The translations under genes were made by a program, and so were the position numbers. 64,000 nt of DNA, taken from Halopseudomonas pelagia. GTDB lineage: Bacteria; Pseudomonadota; Gammaproteobacteria; Pseudomonadales; Pseudomonadaceae. Of the stretch, positions 10,037 through 18,543 are shown piece by piece; the first letter of the stretch is position 1; every line of letters starts with the position of its first letter. The notes under the pieces are model-generated. The model worked only from the letters and a program-made list of their open reading frames with translations, was not told where the DNA came from and searched no databases. The stretch is taken from the NCBI RefSeq assembly GCF_009497895.1, contig NZ_CP033116.1, positions 3,534,001 to 3,598,000 on the forward strand, read 5' to 3'.

Positions 10037-10325
10037 GCTCGGCCAGGCTCCTCTTCGGGTGCGGTTTGGCTAGACGCTGAAGAGTGCTCAATGCAGCGCT
10101 GCCAGCTTCACGGATATCGGCGGCGCAGAATGCACAACGCGCCATGACGATCAGGGTGCTGGAGTATACCTTAGCTTCGGACTGACGGCAGTCCTCCGCC
10201 CATAGCTTTGTTTAATCAATGACAAAAGAGCCATATAAAGGACTGTGCGAATAAGGGCTATGCAAATAGCGGCCGCGGGGATAAATTGACGCCAAAGTGC
10301 CATCATTGATTAGGAAGGGCATAGC

Positions 10326-11450
10326 GTGACCGACAAGGATGACAACACAGCCAAGTTTCAGGCTATCCGCCTGCAGCGCTTTTATCTGGCGCAGTTGAAT
10401 TACCTGATCACTTACGTGGTGATCGGCGCGGCCTGGATGGCCGGGCAATACAATGCCAGCGCGCCCCAGGCCGCCAGTCATGTGATTCTTGGCGTGGTAC
10501 TGCAGCTAAGTATTTTCGCAATGCTGAAAAGTGGCCTGAATCTGCGCTTCAAGGATCCCAGCCTGACTAGCCCGCAGATCATCGTCGCCATGCTGCTATT
10601 GACCTACCTGTTGGCGTTCTCAGGCGAATTCCGTGGCAGCCTGATCATGGTCTACCCGATCATCCTGCTGTTTGGTGTGTTCCAGCTCTCACGCTCTGCC
10701 TTCTTTTACCACGCGGCGCTGGCGCTGCTGCTGTACAGCGGCTTGATCGTTTACAACACCCTGACTGATCGCAACACTCAGCCATTGAGCGTGCATATGC
10801 TTGAATGGTTTGTACTGGCATGCTTTCTGGCCTGGCTGAGTTTTTTCTGTACCTATATCCGCGAGCTGCGCGAACGTCTGCAACGGCGCCACAACACCTT
10901 GCAGCTGCATCAGGAAACACTCAAGGGCATGATGGGTCAGTTGCAGAACCTGGCCGATACCGACAGCCTCACCGGCTTGACCAATCGGCGCTTTTTCCTC
11001 AAGGAAGCGCAGCGGCGCATCAACCTGCTTGGACCGCTGAACAAGCTGGGCATCGCTCTGATTGACCTGGACAACTTCAAGCGGATCAATGACTGCCACG
11101 GGCATGCTACCGGCGACGAAGTTCTGCAGGGCTTCGCCAGACTGGCGAGCAAGAGCCTGCGGGATCAGGACATGATCGCCCGTTTTGGCGGCGAGGAGTT
11201 TATTCTGCTGCTGAATAACGCCGACCTGGCAACCCTGCACCAGTGCGTGGATCGCCTGCGCAACGCCTTCGCCAGCACCCAGTTTGAAGGCTTGCCTGAG
11301 GGAGAACACTGCACCTTTTCCGCCGGGCTCTGCCTGATCGCCGCCGAGCAGGATCTGGAAGCACGTATTCACCAAGCCGACGAAGCGCTGTATCGTGCCA
11401 AGGAAGCCGGACGCAACCGTTCGGAGACTCACGAGGCGGCGTATGCCTGA
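10326..11450 (+). CDS. Membrane-bound diguanylate cyclase (GGDEF)
   Basis: 374 residues from a GTG start preceded by AGGAAGGG. About six hydrophobic segments fill residues 20-180, followed by a short coiled stretch and a GGDEF domain (DTDSLTGLTNRRFF; active site GGEEF). The inhibitory I-site RxxD (RDQD) sits five residues before GGEEF, so product inhibition is expected. It would make cyclic di-GMP at the inner membrane; the N-terminal input signal is unknown. It overlaps the downstream reductase gene by eight bases. Confidence 0.92.
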   Translation: MTDKDDNTAKFQAIRLQRFYLAQLNYLITYVVIGAAWMAGQYNASAPQAASHVILGVVLQLSIFAMLKSGLNLRFKDPSLTSPQIIVAMLLLTYLLAFSGEFRGSLIMVYPIILLFGVFQLSRSAFFYHAALALLLYSGLIVYNTLTDRNTQPLSVHMLEWFVLACFLAWLSFFCTYIRELRERLQRRHNTLQLHQETLKGMMGQLQNLADTDSLTGLTNRRFFLKEAQRRINLLGPLNKLGIALIDLDNFKRINDCHGHATGDEVLQGFARLASKSLRDQDMIARFGGEEFILLLNNADLATLHQCVDRLRNAFASTQFEGLPEGEHCTFSAGLCLIAAEQDLEARIHQADEALYRAKEAGRNRSETHEAAYA

Positions 11451-12405
11451 GATTTATTTGGCCGGCACACCGGTGGCCGGCACCCGGGTGGAGGTGCAGA
11501 CGATTGCCGCCCAACCCGGCAGCAACCTGCTTGATGTGCTGCTGGAGCACGGACACAAAGTGCCCTGGTCCTGCCGCTCCGGGCAGTGCCAGAGCTGCCT
11601 GGTGCAGGCCAGACCGGATGAAGTACCCAGTGCGGCACAGGCTCAGCTGAATGCGGAGCAGCAGTCTAAGGGTTGGTTATTGGCGTGTCAGTGTCAGCTG
11701 CAGCAGGACATGCATATCAGCCTGCACAATCCGGCGACGGATGACCTGCCCGCGCGCATTAGTGACATGCGCTATCTGGCTGATGACATACTGCTGTTGC
11801 GTGTGACCCCCGAACGGCCACTGCGCTTCCGCGCCGGGCAGCACATGGTGTTGTGGCTGGACGCCACCCTCGCCCGGCCTTACTCCATCGCCAGTTTGCC
11901 CGGTGAGGGGGATCTGGAGTTCCACCTGCGATTACATCCCCACGGGGCTTTCTCCAATGCCATCCGTGAACGCAAAACCGGAGACACGCTCTACATGGGC
12001 GCAGCCGCAGGTCACTTTCATTACGACCCAGGCTGGCAGGAAACACCGCTGCTGCTGCTCGGCAGTGGCACAGGGCTGGCCCCGCTGCAGGCCATTGCCC
12101 GGGATGCGCTGCAGGCCGGCCATGAAGCGCCCATAGCGCTCTGGCACTGGTCGAGGTCGCAGGCCCAATGCTACCTGGCCGATGCCCTGTCTGAACTGGC
12201 CGCGCAGCATCCACAACTCAGCCTGCACTTGCGTACCCACGCCGAACTGGCGTCGGATTTGACGCAACTGCGTCTTGCCTCGCGCAAGACCCTGGCATTA
12301 CTCTGCGGGCAGCCTGCTTTTGTCGAGCAACTGCGCAAGCCACTTTTCATGGCTGGCCTGCCCGGCCGTCAGATCCTCGACGAAGCCTTTATCAGCCGCC
12401 CGTAA
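11443..12405 (+). CDS. 2Fe-2S ferredoxin/FAD/NAD(P) oxidoreductase
   Basis: 320 residues from the ATG inside the end of the cyclase gene; a longer upstream frame exists but starts deep in that gene. Domain order: N-terminal plant-type ferredoxin (CRSGQCQSC, then LACQCQ), FAD-binding domain (RPYSIASLPGE) and NAD-binding domain (LLLGSGTGLAPLQAI). The architecture matches reductases that feed electrons to oxygenases or act as CDP-6-deoxyglucoseen-type reductases. No partner oxygenase is nearby, so the electron acceptor is unknown. Confidence 0.85.
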   Translation: MPEIYLAGTPVAGTRVEVQTIAAQPGSNLLDVLLEHGHKVPWSCRSGQCQSCLVQARPDEVPSAAQAQLNAEQQSKGWLLACQCQLQQDMHISLHNPATDDLPARISDMRYLADDILLLRVTPERPLRFRAGQHMVLWLDATLARPYSIASLPGEGDLEFHLRLHPHGAFSNAIRERKTGDTLYMGAAAGHFHYDPGWQETPLLLLGSGTGLAPLQAIARDALQAGHEAPIALWHWSRSQAQCYLADALSELAAQHPQLSLHLRTHAELASDLTQLRLASRKTLALLCGQPAFVEQLRKPLFMAGLPGRQILDEAFISRP

Positions 12406-12444
12406 TAACCTGGCGGCACCTTTGACTGTTTCCAGGAGCCACCC

Positions 12445-13209
12445 GTGAGCCAACACCTGCTGATCGACCGCAGCGACGCTGTTCTGACCCTGACCATGAA
12501 CCGCGCGGACAAAAAGAATGCCCTGACCCGCGATATGTATAGCGCCATGGCTGAAGCTATCGCCAGCGCCCAGAATGATGACAGCCTGCGTGCGGTAATC
12601 ATTCAGGGCAGCGAAAGCTGTTTCACCAGTGGCAATGACGTCAGCGACTTTATCAATGTGCCGCCGTCCGGACCGAACAGCCCGGTGTACGACTTCCTTA
12701 AGGCCATCTGCCACGCAACCAAGCCGCTGATTGCCGCGGTCAATGGTCCTGCTGTGGGCGTCGGCACGACCATGCTGCTGCATTGCGACCTGGTCTATGT
12801 GGCCGAAGATGCCAAGCTGAAAATGCCCTTTGTGAATCTGGGCCTGTGCCCGGAGGCGGGCTCCAGCTTCCTGCTGCCGCGCCTGCTCGGGCATTTGCGC
12901 GCCGCAGAGCTATTGCTGTTGGGCGAAATGATCAGCGGCCAGCGGGCCGCCGAAATCGGGCTGGCCAACCACGCGTTGCCTGCCGGCCAGCCCGTGCTGG
13001 AGGCTGCACGTAAGGCCGCGCTGCGTATTGCTGAACTGCCGCCCAGCTCGATTCGTTTGAGCAAGCAGTTGATCAAGCAGGGTGTCACTAGCGTTGCCGA
13101 TGAGGTGATGGAGCGCGAGGGCGAATATTTCGCCAGCTTGCTCAAGGGCCCTGAAGCGCGGGAAGCGCTGACGGCATTTATGGAGAAGCGTAAGCCGGTA
13201 TTTAGCTGA
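12445..13209 (+). CDS. Enoyl-CoA hydratase/isomerase family protein
   Basis: 254 residues from a GTG start with CAGGAG upstream. Crotonase fold: NRADKKNALTRDMYSAM, the oxyanion-hole region FTSGNDVSDF, and VNGPAVGVGTTMLLHCDLVY. The acidic residue in LCPEAGSSFLLPRLLG and the SGNDxxDF form resemble delta3-delta2-enoyl-CoA isomerases (ECI2-like) as much as hydratases. It lies 39 bases after the reductase gene and may be co-transcribed. Exact substrate unknown. Confidence 0.85.
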   Translation: MSQHLLIDRSDAVLTLTMNRADKKNALTRDMYSAMAEAIASAQNDDSLRAVIIQGSESCFTSGNDVSDFINVPPSGPNSPVYDFLKAICHATKPLIAAVNGPAVGVGTTMLLHCDLVYVAEDAKLKMPFVNLGLCPEAGSSFLLPRLLGHLRAAELLLLGEMISGQRAAEIGLANHALPAGQPVLEAARKAALRIAELPPSSIRLSKQLIKQGVTSVADEVMEREGEYFASLLKGPEAREALTAFMEKRKPVFS

Positions 13210-13263
13210 GGTTTAAGCCTTTAAGGTCTAGGTGTTTGCTACGGCACTCTACCGGGAAGCCGG

Positions 13264-13352
13264 GCAAGCCCCTTGCTGGACCGTCCGCGCCCTGGACGGG
13301 CGCGGATGAGCCCCCAGGGATGGGTTCACGGCGTGTCCAGCAAGGGGCTTGC
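13264..13352. repeat. REP/BIME-like palindromic element
   Basis: Outer perfect 18-base arms (GCAAGCCCCTTGCTGGAC and its complement) enclose 53 bases, which hold an inner perfect hairpin (CCGCGCCC-N5-GGGCGCGG). It lies between two convergent genes, the usual place for REP-type elements in Pseudomonas. It may also stop transcription from both sides. No second copy was noticed in this window. Confidence 0.65.
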
Positions 13353-13395
13353 GCGGCTGCACGTGGCACCGGCTTCGCAGGCGGGATTTAAGTGT

Positions 13396-14739
13396 TTAGC
13401 GCTTGATATCAAACCAAAACATCACCCACCGATTGATCTGACCCCAGACGCGAATCTTCAACCGATGCTGCCAGGGTAGCTCGCGCCATTGGGTCAGCGT
13501 CCATTCCTTGCTATCAGTGAAGTCAGTTTCAAAACTGCTCGCCACATCGGCAATCAGCCCCGCATCCACCGCCTGGTGATTAGCCTCAAGATTCCAGTGC
13601 AGCGTCCAGTGATCGAAATTACACGAGCCCAGCGACACCCAGTCATCTACCAGTGCGGTTTTAAGATGCAGAAAGCGGGGTTGGTATTCATAAATGCGCA
13701 CGCCAGATTTCAATAATCGGCTGTAAAAGCGCTGACCCGCATAGCGCACTTGCGGGTGGTCAATACGCTGACCACAGAGCAGCAAACGCACATCTACCCC
13801 GCGCCGCGCCGCGCGCTGCAACGCGCGGCGGATACGCCAGGCCGGGAGAAAATACGGCGTAGCAAGCCAGACCCGGGTGTCCGCACGGCGCACCGCCGCC
13901 AACAGACAATTGAGCACTTCCTTGCCATGCCGCGAATCGATATAGGCTACCCGGCCATGACCGGCATCGCCCTGCGGGTGCGGTGGTACGCTGACCTTGC
14001 GCCGCAACGGCGCTAGCAGTGCATCTGGCGGCAGGCCCGCCTTGTTCCACTCTTGTTCGAAAAGGTCCTGCCAGTCCGCCACCACCGGGCCTTCTATCAG
14101 CAACATCTGCTCGTGCCACTCGGTTTGCCCGGATGCATCAGCCTGGCAGAAAGGATCGGTCAAGCCCATGCCACCGACCATTGCGCGCACCTGATCCACC
14201 AAAACAATTTTGCGGTGGTCCCGGTGAAAGTTGCGCGAGCCAAAACGCCAGTTCAACGGATTATAAAAGCGCAGATCCACGCCAGCATGCCGCAGTTGCT
14301 CGCGCTCTGGTTCGGCAAACTCGCGGCTGCCCACCGCATCAAACAGGCAGCGCACCTGCACGCCCCGCTCCACCGCGGCAATCAGCACTTTAACCAAGCG
14401 GGCAGTGACCTGACCGGAGGTAACCAGATACATCTCGATATCAATCGTTTCCCGCGCTTGCTGTAACTGCTCAAGCAGTTCCGGGAAAAAATGCTCGCCG
14501 TTGACCGTCAACCGGTAAGTATTGCCCTCCCGCCAGGGATAGGTGATGCCTGTCATGCCATGCCTTACATCAGGGATGCGATAGTCGATCTGGAGCCCGC
14601 GCTTCCACCCGTAGATGAGCGGCCCGACTGCGTCCAGGAAAAAACCGATCATATCAGGCCAGACAAAGGGCCGCTCACGCCAGGGCACTCTTTCCCAGCG
14701 CTTTATTGACGATCCCGGTAGGCCTGAATGCGCCTGCAC
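13396..14739 (-). CDS. Phospholipase D-family protein (cardiolipin synthase-like)
   Basis: 447 residues from the first ATG; a start at a later Met (MIGFFLD, about residue 30) is possible. Two PLD catalytic motifs are seen: HRDHRKIVLVD in the first half and LHLKTALVDDWVSLGSCNFD in the second, the HxK(x4)D pair needed for phosphatidyl transfer. The layout fits ClsB/ClsC-type cardiolipin synthases, which join two phospholipids in the inner membrane. It is divergent from the ornithine-lipid operon, so the region is rich in membrane-lipid functions. Confidence 0.85.
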   Translation of the reverse strand: MQAHSGLPGSSIKRWERVPWRERPFVWPDMIGFFLDAVGPLIYGWKRGLQIDYRIPDVRHGMTGITYPWREGNTYRLTVNGEHFFPELLEQLQQARETIDIEMYLVTSGQVTARLVKVLIAAVERGVQVRCLFDAVGSREFAEPEREQLRHAGVDLRFYNPLNWRFGSRNFHRDHRKIVLVDQVRAMVGGMGLTDPFCQADASGQTEWHEQMLLIEGPVVADWQDLFEQEWNKAGLPPDALLAPLRRKVSVPPHPQGDAGHGRVAYIDSRHGKEVLNCLLAAVRRADTRVWLATPYFLPAWRIRRALQRAARRGVDVRLLLCGQRIDHPQVRYAGQRFYSRLLKSGVRIYEYQPRFLHLKTALVDDWVSLGSCNFDHWTLHWNLEANHQAVDAGLIADVASSFETDFTDSKEWTLTQWRELPWQHRLKIRVWGQINRWVMFWFDIKR

Positions 14740-14769
14740 AGCCGGAGCTGACTTAATAAACCTACAGCG

Positions 14770-14809
14770 CTGTCACACAACCGCCACCAAAGTTTCACGG
14801 CGCTGACAC
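14770..14809 (+). promoter_or_regulatory. Tandem PHO box (PhoB site) upstream of olsB
   Basis: Four 7-base repeats at exact 11-base spacing: CTGTCAC, CCGCCAC, GTTTCAC, CTGACAC, separated by 4-base spacers. This matches the PhoB direct-repeat code (CTGTCAT-like units every 11 bases), as two adjacent boxes. A -10-like CATAGC at 14818-14823 follows at a suitable distance, and the olsB ATG is 59 bases downstream. It implies induction by phosphate starvation. Confidence 0.75.
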
Positions 14810-14867
14810 CCCGGTGCCATAGCCTCGGTCTGGAAACAACCCGAGGCTGTCCCGACGGAGGTGCCCG

Positions 14868-15620
14868 ATGTCACAAGCTGCGCTTGCCCTGGAAGTAACC
14901 CAAGAACGTCCACTGATCGTGGAAATGGCCCACGACCAAACGAGCCTGAGAGCGGCCCAGGCACTGCGATTTCAAGTATTCAGCGAGGAGTGCGGCGCGC
15001 AGTTGGCCAATCCCGAGAGTGGCCTGGACCAGGACGTATTCGACCTGCATTGTGAACATCTGGTAGTGCGCGACCAGCGCACCGGCGCCGTCGTCGCCAC
15101 TACCCGCCTGTTGGACAGCTCGCGCGCCCGCCAGGCCGGCGGCTTCTACAGCGAGAGCGAGTTTCAGCTGGTGGGGCTTAGGCAACTGCGCGGCGACGTA
15201 TTGGAAATTGGCCGCACTTGCGTGCATGCCGACTACCGCAACGGCGCGACCATCTCCGTGCTCTGGTCCGGCATCGCGCAATTGATGAACGAGAGGCATT
15301 ACAGCTTCCTAATGGGCTGCGCCAGTGTCGGTATGGGCGACGGCGGCGTGCAGGCGCATGCGGTCATGCAGCGCCTGCGTGAGCGTTACCTGTGCCGCGA
15401 ATGGCTTAACGCGATTCCGCGCCTGCCTATTCCGGAAATGGATCTGCCGGACAACGTCACCGCGCAGTTACCACCCTTGCTCAAAGCGTACATGCGCCTG
15501 GGCGCCAAAATCTGCGGCGAGCCCTGCTGGGACCCCGAGTTCAACGTGGCTGACGTATTCATTCTGTTACGCCGCGAGCAGCTATGCTCACGCTACGCCC
15601 GCCACTTCAAGACCGCCTGA
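14868..15620 (+). CDS. olsB: L-ornithine N-alpha-acyltransferase OlsB
   Basis: 250 residues with a GNAT-type acyltransferase fold (hemolysin/OlsB family): [14 protein letters not shown] near the N-terminus and [17 protein letters not shown] in the core. It transfers a 3-hydroxyacyl chain from acyl carrier protein to ornithine, the first step of ornithine-lipid synthesis. GGAGG precedes the ATG. olsA follows directly, and the PHO box upstream fits replacement of phospholipids by phosphorus-free ornithine lipids when phosphate is scarce. Confidence 0.92.
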   Translation: MSQAALALEVTQERPLIVEMAHDQTSLRAAQALRFQVFSEECGAQLANPESGLDQDVFDLHCEHLVVRDQRTGAVVATTRLLDSSRARQAGGFYSESEFQLVGLRQLRGDVLEIGRTCVHADYRNGATISVLWSGIAQLMNERHYSFLMGCASVGMGDGGVQAHAVMQRLRERYLCREWLNAIPRLPIPEMDLPDNVTAQLPPLLKAYMRLGAKICGEPCWDPEFNVADVFILLRREQLCSRYARHFKTA

Positions 15621-15622
15621 CG

Positions 15623-16462
15623 ATGACCACGGAAAGCTCTACACGCGCGGCTCTCAGGCGCCTCTGGCGCATACCTGCGGTAGTGGTATGGATTGGTTGC
15701 GGGCTGCTGCTAAGCCTGGTGATGGCGCTACTGCAAAAGCTCACCGCCAGGCCAATGGGCGCCGAGCGCCAGCGCTGGGCCCGATGGTGGATGTGCGGCT
15801 TACTCCGGGTCTTGCCTCTACGGGTAAAGTGCCACGGCCTGCCGGCCACCGGAACGCGGCTGCTGATCAGCAATCATGTGTCCTGGCTGGATATCATTCT
15901 TATCGGCGCGCATACCCCAGTGCATTTTCTGTCCAAGGCGGAGGTTCGCGACTGGCCCGTGATCGGCTGGCTGGCGGCCGCCGCCGGTACGCTGTTTATC
16001 CAGCGCGGGCAGACTGGCGGCACCAGCCTGCAGACGCAGTTGACCAACGCCCTGCAGCAAGGTCACAGCCTGGTAATTTTTGCTGAAGGCACGACCACGG
16101 CAGGCGATCAGCTGCGAACCTTTCACGGCCGCCTGCTGAGCTGCGCAATCGACTCCGCGACACCGATACAACCAGTGGCGATCGCCTACAGGCAACAGGG
16201 CCAGCCAGATACCATCGCACCTTTTATCAACGACGACGAATTCTCTGCGCATCTGCTGAAGCTGCTGGGTAGCCCACGCATAGACGTGGAATTGCATTTT
16301 CTTGAAGACCTGCAACCCAGCGCCGGCAACCGCAACCAGTTGGCAAGAAAGAGTCAGGCGGCCGTCAGTCAGGCCTTGGGATTAACTCCAGACTCCGGGG
16401 CTGAGCTGAGCTCTGAGCTAGCCACAGGTACCGCGGTCGAGCGATTGAAATCGGCGGCCTGA
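15623..16462 (+). CDS. olsA: Lyso-ornithine lipid O-acyltransferase OlsA (PlsC family)
   Basis: 279 residues from the ATG two bases after the olsB stop; a longer start at 15584 would overlap olsB by 37 bases. A membrane segment (residues 19-38) precedes the PlsC acyltransferase domain with NHVSWLD (His85...Asp90) and FAEGTTT. It acylates lyso-ornithine lipid to complete the membrane lipid. Its last 94 bases overlap the 3' end of the convergent acpH gene. Confidence 0.92.
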   Translation: MTTESSTRAALRRLWRIPAVVVWIGCGLLLSLVMALLQKLTARPMGAERQRWARWWMCGLLRVLPLRVKCHGLPATGTRLLISNHVSWLDIILIGAHTPVHFLSKAEVRDWPVIGWLAAAAGTLFIQRGQTGGTSLQTQLTNALQQGHSLVIFAEGTTTAGDQLRTFHGRLLSCAIDSATPIQPVAIAYRQQGQPDTIAPFINDDEFSAHLLKLLGSPRIDVELHFLEDLQPSAGNRNQLARKSQAAVSQALGLTPDSGAELSSELATGTAVERLKSAA

Positions 16463-17031
16463 TCGGTGGCGTACGCGATCACCTGCGGCATATAAGCCAT
16501 AAAATCCGCCTCGAAGCCAAGATAATCCTGCTCCAGCTCTTGCGCTGAGCCCGGCAACGGGTTGGCCCGCTTGAGCCGCAGCGAAATGTTATCCAGCGCC
16601 CGGTGCAGGTGGTGCAACCGGGCGTAGCTGGACAACCAATCGTTTTTCGCCATGCGACTGATCGTCGGCCACGCCTGTTCGGGGATGATGGATTGCTGGT
16701 CCAGCAATACCGCGTAAATGTCCTGGGTGAATTGCTCCAGCGGCTGGTCCGAAAATGCCTGCCAATGCCGGGCCAGCAGATGATCGTAGAACATGTCGAT
16801 CATGATGCCAGCATAGCGGCGACGCTCCGGGCTGACTCGCTCGCGGCTGCGGCGCACCAAAGGGTGAGCGTCGGTGAAGACGTCTATACGCCGATGCAGC
16901 CATATTCCGTCGCGCACCCCCTGGGGCAGATCCAGGCATTCCACGGGCCCGCGCACGAAGTCTCCAAGCAGACTACCCAAGGCCTGCTCCGGCTCTTTGG
17001 GGCCAAGAAACAGATGCGCGAGAAAATTCAT
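16369..17031 (-). CDS. acpH: Acyl carrier protein phosphodiesterase AcpH
   Basis: 220 residues, DUF479/AcpH family, opening with MNFLAHLFL and followed by GSLLGDFVRG and LHRRIDVFTDAH (HD-like metal ligands). It removes 4'-phosphopantetheine from acyl carrier protein. The C-terminus is somewhat longer than the usual ~195 residues; the Ser/Ala-rich tail is encoded within the convergent olsA gene (94-base overlap). The start overlaps the end of the upstream coiled-coil gene by four bases, so the two are coupled. Confidence 0.88.
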   Translation of the reverse strand: MNFLAHLFLGPKEPEQALGSLLGDFVRGPVECLDLPQGVRDGIWLHRRIDVFTDAHPLVRRSRERVSPERRRYAGIMIDMFYDHLLARHWQAFSDQPLEQFTQDIYAVLLDQQSIIPEQAWPTISRMAKNDWLSSYARLHHLHRALDNISLRLKRANPLPGSAQELEQDYLGFEADFMAYMPQVIAYATDQAADFNRSTAVPVASSELSSAPESGVNPKA

Positions 17032-17954
17032 CGGGGCGCAGAGACCTGCTGTTGCAGGTTGGACATCTGCGTACGCAGAGTATTGATGTTGCGATTGACC
17101 TGCACGCGGAAGCTGTCGATAGACTCCAGCGCATCCTGAGTACTGCTCAAGCGCTGATCAATTTCCGAGCGCAGCACCAGCAGTTCCTGGTCGAGGTTTA
17201 CCGACTGCCGCTCACGCGCAAGAATCTCCAGTTTGGACTCCAGGCTGGAGGTACGGGCCGCCTGACGCTCCAGCTGTTGTTCCAGCTGAGTCAATTGGCC
17301 GGCTTCGCCGTTAAGTGCAACGAGCATCTGTTCAAGCTCCTCCACTGCGGCGAGATTGTCGCTTGAGCGCTGCTCGATAGCCTCCAACAGCTCTTCCTGT
17401 TCAACCAGTTGTTCCTGTTGCTCAGTCAGTTGCTCAGCGCCGGCTTGCGCCAATTCTTCCTGGGCCGCCAACCGGGCCAGCAAATCGCGCTCGCTGGTAG
17501 CGGCAGTTTCCAAACGGCTCGTTTGCGACTGCACTTGATCAGTCAACTCGGCTACCTGCTTTTCCAACTGCTCGAGCTGCGCCGCGCGCGCCTGCTCGGC
17601 TTCGCTACGGGAGGACTCAGTCGCACTGACCTTACCGGTAATATCCTGAATACGGCCCACAGCATCCTCGCTGATGCGTGCAAAGCTGTTTTGCGTGGCC
17701 ACCAGTTGCTGGCGCAACTGAGTTTGTTGTTGGTGGCTCCAGTAACCAAAACCAATCAGCGCCAGTGTCAGTGCCGCACACAGCGCCCACAATGCGCCGG
17801 TACCTTGGGGGGAAGGCTCGGGTCGTATTGGTGTGTGAATGGTTTCCGCCCGGGGATTCACCGCTGGAGAGGGGTGATCGCGGTCCGACAAAGGATCATG
17901 GTCATCCGTTGCCCGGAAGCTTGGCAAGTCGTCATCCCGATCACGTCCTTTCAT
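17028..17954 (-). CDS. Coiled-coil inner-membrane protein, unknown function
   Basis: 308 residues. A charged, proline-containing cytoplasmic N-terminus (1-50) leads to a single membrane helix (ALWALCAALTLALIGFGYW, about 53-71). A long Gln/Glu-rich coiled coil (about 75-300, heptad-like LEKQVAELTDQVQ) would lie in the periplasm. No enzymatic motif is seen. It overlaps acpH by four bases. Similar single-pass coiled-coil proteins occur in pseudomonads without assigned function; a role in envelope organisation is only a guess. Confidence 0.8.
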   Translation of the reverse strand: MKGRDRDDDLPSFRATDDHDPLSDRDHPSPAVNPRAETIHTPIRPEPSPQGTGALWALCAALTLALIGFGYWSHQQQTQLRQQLVATQNSFARISEDAVGRIQDITGKVSATESSRSEAEQARAAQLEQLEKQVAELTDQVQSQTSRLETAATSERDLLARLAAQEELAQAGAEQLTEQQEQLVEQEELLEAIEQRSSDNLAAVEELEQMLVALNGEAGQLTQLEQQLERQAARTSSLESKLEILARERQSVNLDQELLVLRSEIDQRLSSTQDALESIDSFRVQVNRNINTLRTQMSNLQQQVSAPR

Positions 17955-18180
17955 GTACTAACCTCTTTTCTTTTGACAAAAAACCTTGAAAAAGGCCGCG
18001 CCAGAGCGGTGCAGCAATGCACCAGCAGATCGCAACCCTAGCCCTGTAGGGGGCCACTTTGCGCCGTTGGACCCGCTACAGCGCGCATAAATCCGTCAAA
18101 TCGGACAATTGGTACATATTCTGCTTGTTACAGGAACGCTTGGCCAGAACCCTCGACTGTTAACCAAGCCACCAGGGGGC

Positions 18181-18543
18181 ATGATGTTTACTGAAGCGCA
18201 ATTCAATCGCACTACACTCGAATGCATGACCGCACTGCGCCGCCGGCTCAAACAGGAGCTGGGAGTGACTGTCAGGCTTAGCGACGTCGACGCGGTAGAG
18301 CACATGATCCGCCTCAGTCGGGACAGTCGTCTGGGTGACATCCGCGAACTGGGCTTGCGCCTGGCCGATATGACCACACCCGAAGCAGAGCCCGAGCCGG
18401 AGATGCAACTGGGCCAGGGTGCGATCGCTTCGCGCCAGCGTCTGTTGCAACAGACGCCCACCCCTGCCTTCGAGGCACCGCCGCCGGTACGGCATAATGA
18501 ATCAGCGCCGGTGCGCATCTACCGCGGGCAGGTAGTCCGCTAG
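18181..18543 (+). CDS. Conserved hypothetical protein
   Basis: About 120 residues from the ATG pair at 18181/18184, which follows AGGGGG; a longer TTG start at 18109 is less likely. The N-terminal helical part (AQFNRTTLECMTALRRRLKQELG) and the segment VRLSDVDAVEHMIRLSRDS look folded. The C-terminal third is rich in Pro/Glu/Gln and probably disordered. No known domain was recognised. Its last 42 bases overlap the convergent epimerase gene. Confidence 0.7.
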   Translation: MMFTEAQFNRTTLECMTALRRRLKQELGVTVRLSDVDAVEHMIRLSRDSRLGDIRELGLRLADMTTPEAEPEPEMQLGQGAIASRQRLLQQTPTPAFEAPPPVRHNESAPVRIYRGQVVR

